DNA of 64,000 nt from Hymenobacter terrenus (GTDB taxonomy: Bacteria; Bacteroidota; Bacteroidia; Cytophagales; Hymenobacteraceae): the NCBI RefSeq assembly GCF_000972495.1, contig NZ_LATM01000005.1:62001-126000 (forward strand). Reading direction: 5' to 3'. Each line of letters begins with the position of its first letter. The first letter of the stretch is position 1. The position numbers and the translations under genes were made by a program. The notes beneath the pieces were generated by a model that saw only the letters and a program-made list of their open reading frames with translations, did not search any database and was not told where the DNA came from. This document shows positions 41,527-50,392 of the stretch, piece after piece.

Positions 41527-43479
41527 CTAGAAACGCCCGAAGTTCAGGCCAAGAATCAGCACGATGCCGATTACCATTAGAATCAGGTAGGTTTCCACGG
41601 CGCCGGTTTGCACGTAGCGTAATAGTTGGCCACCGCCGTTCACGATGCGACCGAAACCACCGACGACGGGGTTGATAATGCCGTTTTCAACAAACTTGAA
41701 CAAGCCGTTGGACAGCCACATAATGGGCTGCGTGAACAGCGCATTATATAGCTCGTCAATGTAGTATTTGTGGTACACTAGGCTCTCGGGGGCCGAACGC
41801 TGGGCCTCGTCTTCGGCCGGGCGCTGAGCGCGGGCCACATACTGCACGTAGGCCAGAATAATGCCCAGTAAGCCCGCGGCCACCGATAGGCCCATGAGCA
41901 TCAGTTCGGTATTGTGGTCGGGCTCGGCATTGAAGGCGGCCGGTAAGATGCCCCGAGAATAGGTGAAAATCGGGGCCAAATATTCGGCCAAGTAGTGGTG
42001 GCCGCCGGTGAACATCGGTGCGCCCATGAAGCCACCGACGGCAGCCAGAATAGCCAACACAATCAGCGGCAGCGTCATCGACGCGGGCGACTCGTGCAGG
42101 TGGTGCTTCTGCTCCTCGGTGCCGCGGAACTCCCCGAAGAAGGCCAGGAACAGTAGCCGGAACATGTAAAAGGCCGTAAGGAATGCCGTGAGCAAGCCCA
42201 TGGCCCACAACAATTTGTTGTGCTCATAGGCGTGGCTCAGGATTTCGTCTTTGGAGAAAAAGCCCGAGAACGGCGGAATGCCCGAAATGGCTAGGCAGCC
42301 GATGAGAAATGTGAGGAAGGTAATGGGCAAGGCTTTACGCAGGCCACCCATGCGGCGCAGGTCCTGCTCGTTGCTCATGGCGTGAATAACTGAGCCGGCC
42401 CCTAGGAACATCAGCGCCTTGAAGAAGGCGTGGGTGAGAACGTGGAACAAAGCCGTAGAATAGCCCATCACACCCAGGGCCAAAAACATATAACCTAGCT
42501 GCGACACCGTGGAGTAAGCCAGCACTTTCTTGATATCGTTCTGCGCCAACCCGATAGTGGCGGCAAACAAAGCCGTAGCCACTCCCACAATGGCCACTAC
42601 TTGCAACGTCTCAGGCGCGAGGGTAAACAGCACGTTGGCCCGCAGCACCATGTAGATGCCGGCCGTGACCATGGTAGCCGCGTGGATTAGGGCCGAAACC
42701 GGCGTGGGGCCGGCCATGGCATCGGGCAGCCAGGTGTAGAGCGGCAGTTGAGCTGACTTACCCATGGCACCGACAAACAGCAGCAAGGTAATAGCCGTGC
42801 AGATGCCGACACTATAGGTCCCAAACTCGCCGAGTGAGGCTTTCTGGAACACCTCAGCGTACTGCACTGAATTGAATGTGAGATAGATGAGAAAGATACC
42901 CAGCAGAAAACCCAGGTCACCGATGCGGTTGATGATAAAGGCTTTTTTGGCGGCGTTGTTGTAGTTGGTGTTCTTGTTCCAGAAGCCGATGAGCAGGTAG
43001 GAGCACAAGCCCACACCTTCCCAGCCGATGAACAAGATAACAAAGTTGGAACCCAGCACCAACAGCAGCATGCTGAAGATAAACAGGTTCAGAAAGCTAA
43101 AGAACTTGCCCACGTTCTCGTCGTGGTGCATATAGCCGATGCTGTAGACGTGAATGAGGAAGCCGACGCCGGTAACCAGCAGCAGCATAATCAGGCTGAG
43201 TTGATCAATCTGGTACTGGAAGGGAATTTGCAGCGAGCCGACCGTAATCCAGTCGAAGAGCTGCACGGTGTACTGGTACTGAAAATTCAGGAACAGCATC
43301 ACCGAAATTAGGAACGAACCCAGGACGGTGACGCTGCCAATTAGTCCGGCCACAGTGCCGGAAAGCTTCCTGTTCAGCAGCCCATTCAGCAAAAAGCCCA
43401 AAAAGGGCAACAGCGGAATCAGTACGTAGAGTATCGTAGGATAGGGGGCGCTAGCGCTGGGGAGAACGGTTTCTTGCAT
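41527..43479 (-). CDS. nuoL: NADH-quinone oxidoreductase subunit L
   Basis: A 650-residue, ~16-span complex I subunit, of normal length. Conserved segments include LFIGWEGVGLCSYLLIGFW, MGKSAQLPLYTWLPDAMAGPTPVSALIHAATMVTAGIYM and HVLTHAFFKALMFLGAGSVIHAM with its key lysines and histidines for proton translocation. It lies downstream of nuoK with an 81-bp gap that contains a hairpin. No nuoM or nuoN follows; the next gene is on the other strand behind a terminator. Confidence 0.97.
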   Translation of the reverse strand: MQETVLPSASAPYPTILYVLIPLLPFLGFLLNGLLNRKLSGTVAGLIGSVTVLGSFLISVMLFLNFQYQYTVQLFDWITVGSLQIPFQYQIDQLSLIMLLLVTGVGFLIHVYSIGYMHHDENVGKFFSFLNLFIFSMLLLVLGSNFVILFIGWEGVGLCSYLLIGFWNKNTNYNNAAKKAFIINRIGDLGFLLGIFLIYLTFNSVQYAEVFQKASLGEFGTYSVGICTAITLLLFVGAMGKSAQLPLYTWLPDAMAGPTPVSALIHAATMVTAGIYMVLRANVLFTLAPETLQVVAIVGVATALFAATIGLAQNDIKKVLAYSTVSQLGYMFLALGVMGYSTALFHVLTHAFFKALMFLGAGSVIHAMSNEQDLRRMGGLRKALPITFLTFLIGCLAISGIPPFSGFFSKDEILSHAYEHNKLLWAMGLLTAFLTAFYMFRLLFLAFFGEFRGTEEQKHHLHESPASMTLPLIVLAILAAVGGFMGAPMFTGGHHYLAEYLAPIFTYSRGILPAAFNAEPDHNTELMLMGLSVAAGLLGIILAYVQYVARAQRPAEDEAQRSAPESLVYHKYYIDELYNALFTQPIMWLSNGLFKFVENGIINPVVGGFGRIVNGGGQLLRYVQTGAVETYLILMVIGIVLILGLNFGRF

Positions 43480-43508
43480 GCGGGTTAGTGCTTGGTGCTT
43501 GGTGCCGG

Positions 43509-43556
43509 GTGCTTGGTGTCGGGGTCTCAGTACTGTAAGACCCCGACACCAAGCAC
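43509..43556. repeat. 19-nt inverted repeat between nuoK and nuoL
   Basis: Arms 43509-43527 (GTGCTTGGTGTCGGGGTCT) and 43538-43556 pair perfectly with a 10-nt loop, preceded by a degenerate direct repeat of GTGCTTGGTGC. It lies in the only gap within this two-gene operon and could tune relative expression or RNA stability. Confidence 0.85.
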
Positions 43557-43560
43557 TGAA

Positions 43561-43893
43561 TTACCACTTCAACCGGCTAAGCAGATTGACGTCGGTGGTC
43601 TGGAAGTTGCGATAAATCATGACGATAATGCCCAGGCCCACCGAGACTTCGGCGGCGGCCACGGCCATGATGAAAAACACGAAAACCTGGCCGTTGGGGT
43701 CGGCGCGGTAGGCCGAAAAGGCTGTCAGGAGGATATTCACGGCATTGAGCATCAGCTCTACGCACATGAAAATGATGATGGCATTGCGCCGCACCAGCAC
43801 GCCCGTGACGCCGATGGCGAACAGAGCCGAGGCGAAAAAAACGTAATACTGCAGCGGAACGGTGCGGATGACTTGGGGGATGGTTTGGTCCAT
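43561..43893 (-). CDS. nuoK: NADH-quinone oxidoreductase subunit K
   Basis: About 110 residues from the ATG at 43893 (MDQTIPQVIRTVPLQYYVFF); a TTG four codons upstream is less likely. Three spans with the conserved glutamates: FMCVELMLNAVNILL and VAAAEVSVGLGIIVMIYRN, which form part of the proton path of complex I. Expected neighbour nuoJ is missing upstream; instead an ECF sigma factor is transcribed divergently. So nuoKL form a separate two-gene fragment of the nuo operon. Confidence 0.96.
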   Translation of the reverse strand: MDQTIPQVIRTVPLQYYVFFASALFAIGVTGVLVRRNAIIIFMCVELMLNAVNILLTAFSAYRADPNGQVFVFFIMAVAAAEVSVGLGIIVMIYRNFQTTDVNLLSRLKW

Positions 43894-44128
43894 GCGAGGC
43901 AACAACGAAAAAGCGGGTGGGGAAGCCCGGCTGCGATTAAGTAGGCAAAGGTATCCTGAAAAACGAAAAAATGGGGCTGAATTTCCGTGGCGTGCACCGT
44001 AGCACGAAATTTGTGGCCCACAATGCCACGTGAGTAGGCCCTGCTATCAGCCGGGCCGGGCCAGGACTATTCAGTCTGGGCTACAAAAGTTAAAGTAATT
44101 TAGATGAGCCAGCGTCTGCTTGTTCAGA

Positions 44129-44746
44129 ATGAAAACCATGGCTCTTTCGCTCCCCTCCTCTTTTGCTCCGGCTCCGATGACGGCTAGTCAGCAGGACCGC
44201 CAGATTGCCGACGCCGTGCGGCAGCAGCGGCCCCGGCTCTTGCAGTTCATCCGGCGCCGCATCCCCGACGAAGCAGAGGCCGAAGACCTCCTGCAAGACG
44301 TCTTCGCCGAACTCGTTGAAAGCTACCGGCTGCTTAAGCCCGTAGAACAGGCCGCGGCCTGGCTCTTCCGGGTGGCCCGCAACCGCATCACCGACCTCTA
44401 CCGCCGCAAGCGGCCGGTGAGCTTAGAAGCGGCTTTTGGCGCGGCTGAAGCGTCCGACGACGGCGAAGGCCTGCTGCTGGCCGACCTGCTGCCAGCCCCC
44501 GACGACTCACCCGAAAACCGCCTGCTGCGCGAAACGCTCATGGACGCGCTTTCTGAAGCGCTGGCCGAACTACCGGCTGCTCAGCGTCAGGTATTTGTGT
44601 GGCATGAGCTGGAAGACAAAACCTTCCGTGAAATGGAGGAAGAAACCGGCGTACCCCTCAAAACGCTGATTTCGCGTAAGCACTACGCTGTGCTGCACCT
44701 TCGCAAACGGCTACAGAAGCTGTACACCGAGTTATTCACCGATTGA
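44129..44746 (+). CDS. ECF-type RNA polymerase sigma factor
   Basis: About 205 residues from ATG 44129, with a further ATG at 44138; a TTG at 44120 is unlikely. Region 2: LLQFIRRRIPDEAEAEDLLQDVFAELV ... AAWLFRVARNRITDLYRRKR; region 4: LAELPAAQRQVFVWHELEDKTFREMEEETGVPLKTLISRKHYAVLHLRKRL. These are the core and -35 binding regions of sigma-70 ECF factors. No anti-sigma gene of the FecR type follows; instead a small membrane protein lies at 44889, which may be the regulator. Confidence 0.93.
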   Translation: MKTMALSLPSSFAPAPMTASQQDRQIADAVRQQRPRLLQFIRRRIPDEAEAEDLLQDVFAELVESYRLLKPVEQAAAWLFRVARNRITDLYRRKRPVSLEAAFGAAEASDDGEGLLLADLLPAPDDSPENRLLRETLMDALSEALAELPAAQRQVFVWHELEDKTFREMEEETGVPLKTLISRKHYAVLHLRKRLQKLYTELFTD

Positions 44747-44888
44747 TTTCTTGGTGTGCCGCGGTGCTAATTAGGAAGATGTAAAGGTAAATTGCACGGT
44801 GAATATGTTCCACCGTTGCAAATACTTTTCCTTAATCTACCTGTAGTTAGCGTTCACATCATTACATCTCCTCATTCATTTAAGAATT

Positions 44889-45266
44889 ATGGACCGTAAA
44901 TTCTGGCTGCTTCGCGGCCTCCGCTTTTTTATTTTTGCAGCGCTATTCGTCATTGCCGCCATTTTCACCACCCAAGCACTCTGGAATTGGCTGATGCCCG
45001 AACTGTTCCACTTACCCCAGATTGGTTTAGGGCAGACACTGGGCTTGCTTATCCTCAGCCGTATTTTACTGGGTAGCTTCCGGGGCGGACGGCCCGGCGG
45101 CTGGGCCCGGCGCCGCAAGGCCTGGCAGCAACGCATGGCCGGCCGCATGGAGCACCTTAGCCCCGAGGCCCGCGAAAAATTTCGCCAGCAGATGAAGAGC
45201 CGGTGCAACATGGGTTGGATGCGCCAACCCGAAACGACCGAATCCACTGCGCAGCAACCCGCATAA
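44889..45266 (+). CDS. Small membrane protein downstream of the ECF sigma factor
   Basis: A 125-residue protein with two spans (GLRFFIFAALFVIAAIFTTQALWNW split here, and LGQTLGLLILSRILLGSF), then a basic Gly/Arg stretch and a C-terminal helix HLSPEAREKFRQQMKSRCNMGW. Bacteroidota genomes often place such a protein directly after an ECF sigma gene, where it may act as anti-sigma or be its main target. The LSPEEREKF-like helix is reminiscent of heavy-metal sensing CnrR/Spy-like proteins, but the similarity is weak. No family name can be given. Confidence 0.65.
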   Translation: MDRKFWLLRGLRFFIFAALFVIAAIFTTQALWNWLMPELFHLPQIGLGQTLGLLILSRILLGSFRGGRPGGWARRRKAWQQRMAGRMEHLSPEAREKFRQQMKSRCNMGWMRQPETTESTAQQPA

Positions 45267-45369
45267 GAACGGCCCATCTCGCCAATAAAAGCGTGTAGTA
45301 TCTTCCGATTACCACTCGCTCACAGCGGAGTGGACAGCAACATTAGTTATTCAAGCAAATAAAAACGTG

Positions 45370-45462
45370 GTCCTGCTGAGCGGAGCCGAAGCATCTCGCT
45401 CGCATGGTGTAACGATTGAATTACTGCTGCACGCGAAATGCTTCGGCTCCGCTCAGTAGGAC
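45370..45462. repeat. Dispersed inverted repeat, family 1, copy 3
   Basis: Arms 45370-45399 (GTCCTGCTGAGCGGAGCCGA...) and 45433-45462 (GCGAAATGCTTCGGCTCCGC...) pair over 30 nt with a mismatch. It shares the GAGCG-GAAGCATCTCGC core with 8919-9005 and 14837-14948, but both arms carry a compensating change (GTCCTGC / GTAGGAC), which keeps the stem mostly intact. Confidence 0.88.
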
Positions 45463-45503
45463 GGGCTGATAGGCTTATGATTCACCGCTTCAACTAAAAC
45501 ATA

Positions 45504-45538
45504 AAAAAATCCCCGGCCGAATGAACCGGGGATTTTTT
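45504..45538. terminator. Bidirectional rho-independent terminator
   Basis: AAAAAATCCCCGG, loop CCGAATGAA, then CCGGGGATTTTTT; located right after the M1-ABC gene stop (minus strand) and downstream of the plus-strand sigma operon. Confidence 0.92.
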
Positions 45539-45548
45539 ATGCCTAGTG

Positions 45549-48500
45549 CTATAGCTTCACATCCTTGGTGTTGTCGTCGAGGTCGCGGTCTACCAGTTCG
45601 TGATAGGGGTCCACGGCTACGGTGGCAGGCTTTTGAGCTACAATGAATTGCAGCTTGTTTTCGCCGGCGCGCAGGCGCTGCTTCACGAGCAGCAAAGGCG
45701 CGGGAGGGCGCTTGTCTTTGCCGATTTCGGGGAAAATAGCCACCGGAAATTCGTCTTGCTCCTGCGAGGCGGGATGCTGCTGCCCCAGCGAGTCGGCGTA
45801 GAACTTAGTGCTTTTGACTGTGAAGCTGACTTGGTAGCGACCATCGGGCAGCTTTTTGGCCGTAGCGGGGGCCGTCACCCGGTTGTCGTAGAGCGTGATG
45901 CGGTCGAAAAGGTCCGTTAGCAGGGGTTGCAAAGTGTCGGGAGCGGCCCGGCGGATGTAGCCGATAAACTCGGGTGCATTGGTGTAGGGCGGCGCCTGAA
46001 AGGCGACGGCTTTCGCGTAATCGCGCAAGGCGCCGTTCAGGCGGGCCTCCCCCATATAGTCCTGCAGGGCATACATTATTACCGAGCCTTTGCCGTAGTG
46101 AATGTATTGCTGGTTTTCGACCAAGGCCAAGGGTACTTCCTTTTTCTTTTCTAAGCTACGGCCTCTGAGGTAGCGGTTCATGTCGAGTTCGAGGAAGCGC
46201 TCCATTGCCGTCGCGCCGTAGTGGTGGCGCATCACCATCAGGGCCGAGTATTCGGCCATGCTTTCGGACATGAGCGTGCTGCCCTGCACGTTACTACCGA
46301 CAACTTGGTGGCCCCACCACTGGTGCGCTACTTCGTGGGCCGACACGTAGAATGGATAGTCCAAATCGTCGGGGTCTTTGTCATCCACGTCGGCCACGAA
46401 GCCAATCGCTTCGGAAAACGGCACCGTATTAGGGAAGCTTTGGGCGAAGGTCTGGTAGCGCGGAAACTCCAGAATGCGCAGTTGCCGGTGCTGGTAGGGC
46501 GAAAAGTTCTTCGAGCAGTAAGCCAATGCCTCCTTGGCCCCAGCGGCCATGCGCTTAAGGTTGTACTCGTGGCCGGCGTGGTAGTAGATGGTGATGGGAA
46601 TGGTGCGCTGCCCGGCCGAGTCTATCCACTGGTCGGTGAACTTCTGATAGCGGGCCGACACGTAGGAGTAAAAATTCAGCATCGGCCGGTCCATCTTGTA
46701 GGCGAAGTAGCGGCGGCCATCCTTCACCCACTCTTTTTGCAGATAACCAGGCGCGACAGCCGTCTGGTCGGCCTCAGTGCTGACCGTCGTCTCGAAGCGT
46801 ATCCAATCGGAATCGTTACTGAAATAAGTATTCTGCCGGGCTTTCAGGTCGTTGACTTTAGCCATGCGGGGCTTGGGCTTGAGGCCATAGTCTTTGCGGT
46901 CCTGGTCTTCACTCAATTCCTGGTCTTCGCTGTAGCCCAGGCTGGGCAGGTAGCTGTTGTTGATGAAGGTGCCATTATCCACGATGTCGGTGTTGGAGTC
47001 GTCGTTGGGGAAGCCGCGCTCCTGATAGTCCACGGTTATGGCCAGGGACAGCGAGTCGCCGGGAGCCAACGGCTTTGCCAACCGGTAGAGGCGGAAGCCC
47101 AGTGTGCTGTCGTTGAGGGCGAGCGTGGCCTGGCCCGGTGCCCCGAGGGCCAGCTGGCGCAGGCGCGGGTTGTTCTGCGGTGCTAAATTCACAATAACCG
47201 AATCGAGTGCCTCGGCGTGCTTATTCACCAGCATGTAGCGGCCCTGAAAATGCACGGCGCGGGTTTTGGGGTAGATGTCGGTGTTCATCTGCACGGCCAC
47301 AATGCGTGGCTGCGGCACGTCCTTGAAGCGGCGGTACTGCTGCTCGTAGCTTAGCCGTACCTTTTCCTGCGCTTTGGGTGTCCAGTACTTATTGAGCACA
47401 TTGGTGTTGTAGAAGATGAACCCACCCGCACCCACGGCCAGCACCAAGCCGGCGCCGGTCGTGGTCAGGTTGCCCAGGCCCCACCGCCGCCGGGCCTCGG
47501 CCAGGCGATGGCCGGTGTCGGTGCCGCGCACCCAGAGCAAGTTGGCAATCACCACAAAAAGCAGCGCGATGCCAATCCAGAACAGCTTGGTCCACCAAAA
47601 TGCGGGCAGGAAGTGGCCGTAGCCGTTCATGTCGGAGTAAGTGCCCGGCACGATGTCGCCCCCGTAGCTGAACAGGCGGTGGGTGAAGCCCAACTGCCCA
47701 CGGAAAAGGTCGGCCACGTAGTACACTATCATGGCGAAGAAGCCCAGGTACTTGTTATTCACGAGCACTTGCAAGAACATGGCCAGCACGCACATCAGTA
47801 TTAAATAGGGCAAGCGGTAGAGAAACAGCACCTCCAGATAAAGGCCGATTTCGTAGTGATGATAACCTTTGAATGTTTGGATGATGAGGCCGCTGAGCAG
47901 CACTACCACCATCATCAGCGCCTGAACAAGGCAGAGCGCGCTCAGCTTGCTCAGAAAGGGCACCCAACTGGGCACCGGTACGGCGTCGGCAATTTGATTG
48001 ACGTTGGCGTTACGCTCGCGCCACACCAGCTCACCACTGTAAAAAACGATGATGGCGAACAAGAACAAGGAAAACGCCCCCCGCGACAGGCCTAATACCA
48101 CGGCCGTAACGGGATAAGTAGTCGTACCAAACGTTTTGCCGGCCTGCGAGGCAGTTGATAGTAGCACAATCACGGCCGCACCGGCAATGGCCGCGAAATA
48201 CACGTTCCGCACGATGCCGCGAAACTCCAGCTTGGTGAGGCTCCACCACTGGCTGCGGTGCATGCTACTGGTGAACAGTTGCTGGACTTTGGGCAGGCGC
48301 AGGCTAGCCAGCGCTCCGCCCAAACCGCCGTTATCGGGCAACGCAGACGTGTCACGGTCGAGGGCCTGCGCCGCTTTTTTCGATTTGCGGGGCGCTTTGT
48401 CGGCGGCGAAAGCCGAAAAGCGAAAGCCCGCGTAGCACCAGGCTAGCAGCCCGGCACCCAAGGCTACCCATATGGCGCGGTTCAGCAACACGTAGTCGCT

Positions 48501-49232
48501 GAGCGGCAGCAGGAGCGTGTTTTTTTCGGCCGAAGTCCAGTAGCGCGTCGTGAGAGTCTGAGCGCCAAGGCCGAACGCATCAAGGGCCGAGGCCAGGTAC
48601 TCGTCTTTAATATCCACGGTGAAAGCGCTGGAAATAATATAGCCAACGAGCAGCAACACGGCCCCAATGTAGGTGCTGAGAATATTGCGGCTGAGCGTAG
48701 CGGCCGTGAAGAAAATGGCCCCCGTGAAAAACAGGTTGGGTAGTACTATCACCAAGAAAGGCCAGAAGTAGGTGCCCACCGGAGCAGAGGCTAGAAAGCG
48801 GTCGGATTCGACGCCGGGCAACGTAGCACCCAATGCCGCACCCAGGCCAATACCGCTGAAAACCAGCGCTGCTATCACGTACGCCCCCAGGAAGCGCCCG
48901 CCCAAATAGCCCCACTTTGTGATGGGGGTGGTGTAGAACAGCGGGTGGGTGCGGTGCTCAAAGTCGCGATATACCGAGTTACCCATCAGCGAGGAGGCAA
49001 TGACAACGCCGAATACGCTTATGATACTCACGATGACCGTGATTGAGAAAGGCGAGTTGATTTTATCAGTCTGCCCGTCGCTGCCCAGGCCAATTTGTAT
49101 GCCCGATCCAAACAGCCCACCGGCCAGCCCCACAAGCAGGTAGCCCATCAGCAATAGCAAGATGAAATAAATCCAGGTAGCCGGTCGCTTGAGACGGTAT
49201 TTCAGCTCAAAAAGAAAAATAGGAAAGAACAT
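45549..49232 (-). CDS. ABC-2 permease fused to M1 aminopeptidase
   Basis: A 1227-residue fusion. The N-terminal ~600 residues have about twelve spans in ABC-2 permease style (IFLFELKYRLKRPATWIYF at the start; FEHRTHPLFYTTPI). The C-terminal half is an M1 metallopeptidase domain with the zinc motif HEVAHQWWGH near residue 965 and downstream Glu in SMAEYSAL, plus the YGKGSVIMYAL region. The gene follows an ABC ATPase gene (49299-50201) by 66 bp, and the two should form one complex that moves a substrate with peptide cleavage in the periplasm. Such fusions are known in Bacteroidota but the substrate is not. Confidence 0.93.
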   Translation of the reverse strand: MFFPIFLFELKYRLKRPATWIYFILLLLMGYLLVGLAGGLFGSGIQIGLGSDGQTDKINSPFSITVIVSIISVFGVVIASSLMGNSVYRDFEHRTHPLFYTTPITKWGYLGGRFLGAYVIAALVFSGIGLGAALGATLPGVESDRFLASAPVGTYFWPFLVIVLPNLFFTGAIFFTAATLSRNILSTYIGAVLLLVGYIISSAFTVDIKDEYLASALDAFGLGAQTLTTRYWTSAEKNTLLLPLSDYVLLNRAIWVALGAGLLAWCYAGFRFSAFAADKAPRKSKKAAQALDRDTSALPDNGGLGGALASLRLPKVQQLFTSSMHRSQWWSLTKLEFRGIVRNVYFAAIAGAAVIVLLSTASQAGKTFGTTTYPVTAVVLGLSRGAFSLFLFAIIVFYSGELVWRERNANVNQIADAVPVPSWVPFLSKLSALCLVQALMMVVVLLSGLIIQTFKGYHHYEIGLYLEVLFLYRLPYLILMCVLAMFLQVLVNNKYLGFFAMIVYYVADLFRGQLGFTHRLFSYGGDIVPGTYSDMNGYGHFLPAFWWTKLFWIGIALLFVVIANLLWVRGTDTGHRLAEARRRWGLGNLTTTGAGLVLAVGAGGFIFYNTNVLNKYWTPKAQEKVRLSYEQQYRRFKDVPQPRIVAVQMNTDIYPKTRAVHFQGRYMLVNKHAEALDSVIVNLAPQNNPRLRQLALGAPGQATLALNDSTLGFRLYRLAKPLAPGDSLSLAITVDYQERGFPNDDSNTDIVDNGTFINNSYLPSLGYSEDQELSEDQDRKDYGLKPKPRMAKVNDLKARQNTYFSNDSDWIRFETTVSTEADQTAVAPGYLQKEWVKDGRRYFAYKMDRPMLNFYSYVSARYQKFTDQWIDSAGQRTIPITIYYHAGHEYNLKRMAAGAKEALAYCSKNFSPYQHRQLRILEFPRYQTFAQSFPNTVPFSEAIGFVADVDDKDPDDLDYPFYVSAHEVAHQWWGHQVVGSNVQGSTLMSESMAEYSALMVMRHHYGATAMERFLELDMNRYLRGRSLEKKKEVPLALVENQQYIHYGKGSVIMYALQDYMGEARLNGALRDYAKAVAFQAPPYTNAPEFIGYIRRAAPDTLQPLLTDLFDRITLYDNRVTAPATAKKLPDGRYQVSFTVKSTKFYADSLGQQHPASQEQDEFPVAIFPEIGKDKRPPAPLLLVKQRLRAGENKLQFIVAQKPATVAVDPYHELVDRDLDDNTKDVKL

Positions 49233-49298
49233 TGTCTTGGAAATTAAAAGCCTGAATTGAAAATCAAAAGGTGCTCCTGCGTTACGCAGAGAGCTTTT

Positions 49299-50201
49299 TT
49301 AGGCCAGAACGGGTCCGTTTTTAATTTTTGACTCGTAGCTTTTAATTTCTGAGAAGTACACGTCTTCCAAATCCGGATTCACCAAGTCAAACCCACTATC
49401 CGGAGCCGAATCGGCTAGTACGTGCACCACAGTTTTGCCGGCAAACAGCCGCGAGCTAATCACCTGCTGGCTGGCTTGCAGGGCGGGCAATTCAGCTTTC
49501 TCGACCAGCTTGCGCCAGATTTTCCCTTTCAGGTTATTCATCACCGTGAGCGGGTCGCCGGTGAGCAGTACTTCGCCCCGGTTGATGATGGCCATGCTCC
49601 GGCAGAGGTCCGAAACGTCGGACACGATGTGGGTGCTGAGGATGACTACCAGGTTTTCGCCAATCTCGCTCAGCAGGTTGTGAAAGCGGTTGCGCTCGGC
49701 CGGGTCGAGGCCGGCGGTAGGCTCATCGACGATGATGAGGCGGGGATTGCCGAGCAGGGCCTGCGCGATGCCGAAACGCTGCTTCATACCACCCGAATAG
49801 CCGCCCACGTGCTTTTTGCGCACGTCGTAAAGGTTGGTTTGGTGGAGCAGAGATGCCACTATTTCCTTGCGCTCCTTACCATTGGCAATACCTTTGAGCG
49901 TGGCAAAGTGGTCGAGCAATTCCTCGGCGCTCACGCTGGGGTACACGCCAAACTCCTGGGGCAAATAGCCCAGCACGCGGCGCACGGCCTCCTTGTTGCG
50001 CAGTACGTCGATGTCGTCGAGCTGAATGGAACCAGTATCGGCATCCTGTAAAGTGGCGATGGTACGCATCAGGCTGGATTTGCCCGCGCCGTTGGGGCCC
50101 AGCAAGCCAAACATCCCCGTGGGGATGGTGAGGCTAACATTTTTGAGGGCCTGCGTCCCATTCGGGTACGTCTTGGAGAGGTTGGTGATGGTGAGAGCCA
50201 T
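49299..50201 (-). CDS. ABC transporter ATP-binding protein
   Basis: A 300-residue ATPase with Walker A GPNGAGKSS, Q-loop LPQEFG, signature YSGGMKQRFGIAQALL, Walker B LIIVDEPTAGLDP and H-loop LSTHIVSD. It is of the ABC-2 (CcmA/NatA-like) class. The permease-peptidase fusion gene is directly downstream on the same strand, so the ATPase powers that protein. The internal NRGEVLLTGDP is typical of the class. Confidence 0.95.
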   Translation of the reverse strand: MALTITNLSKTYPNGTQALKNVSLTIPTGMFGLLGPNGAGKSSLMRTIATLQDADTGSIQLDDIDVLRNKEAVRRVLGYLPQEFGVYPSVSAEELLDHFATLKGIANGKERKEIVASLLHQTNLYDVRKKHVGGYSGGMKQRFGIAQALLGNPRLIIVDEPTAGLDPAERNRFHNLLSEIGENLVVILSTHIVSDVSDLCRSMAIINRGEVLLTGDPLTVMNNLKGKIWRKLVEKAELPALQASQQVISSRLFAGKTVVHVLADSAPDSGFDLVNPDLEDVYFSEIKSYESKIKNGPVLA

Positions 50202-50392
50202 GGTTGCAGAAAATAAGGTGAGGTGAAAGTGACGCGAGAAGAATCAGCTGAAAGCTGGCTGGGAGTTATTCGCAAAACAGGGCCGAACATTACAGCTGAC
50301 CGAAATAGATGCACGTTTTTGGTCGGCGGTTGCCCGAGCACCACAGAATGCGTGAATTCGCACGATACCAGAAATTTACGCTTTGGTTAAGG

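Noticed and set aside
46221..47186. 321-residue plus-strand open frame opposite the ABC-M1 fusion
   Set aside because: Antisense shadow over the M1 domain; no domain or start context.
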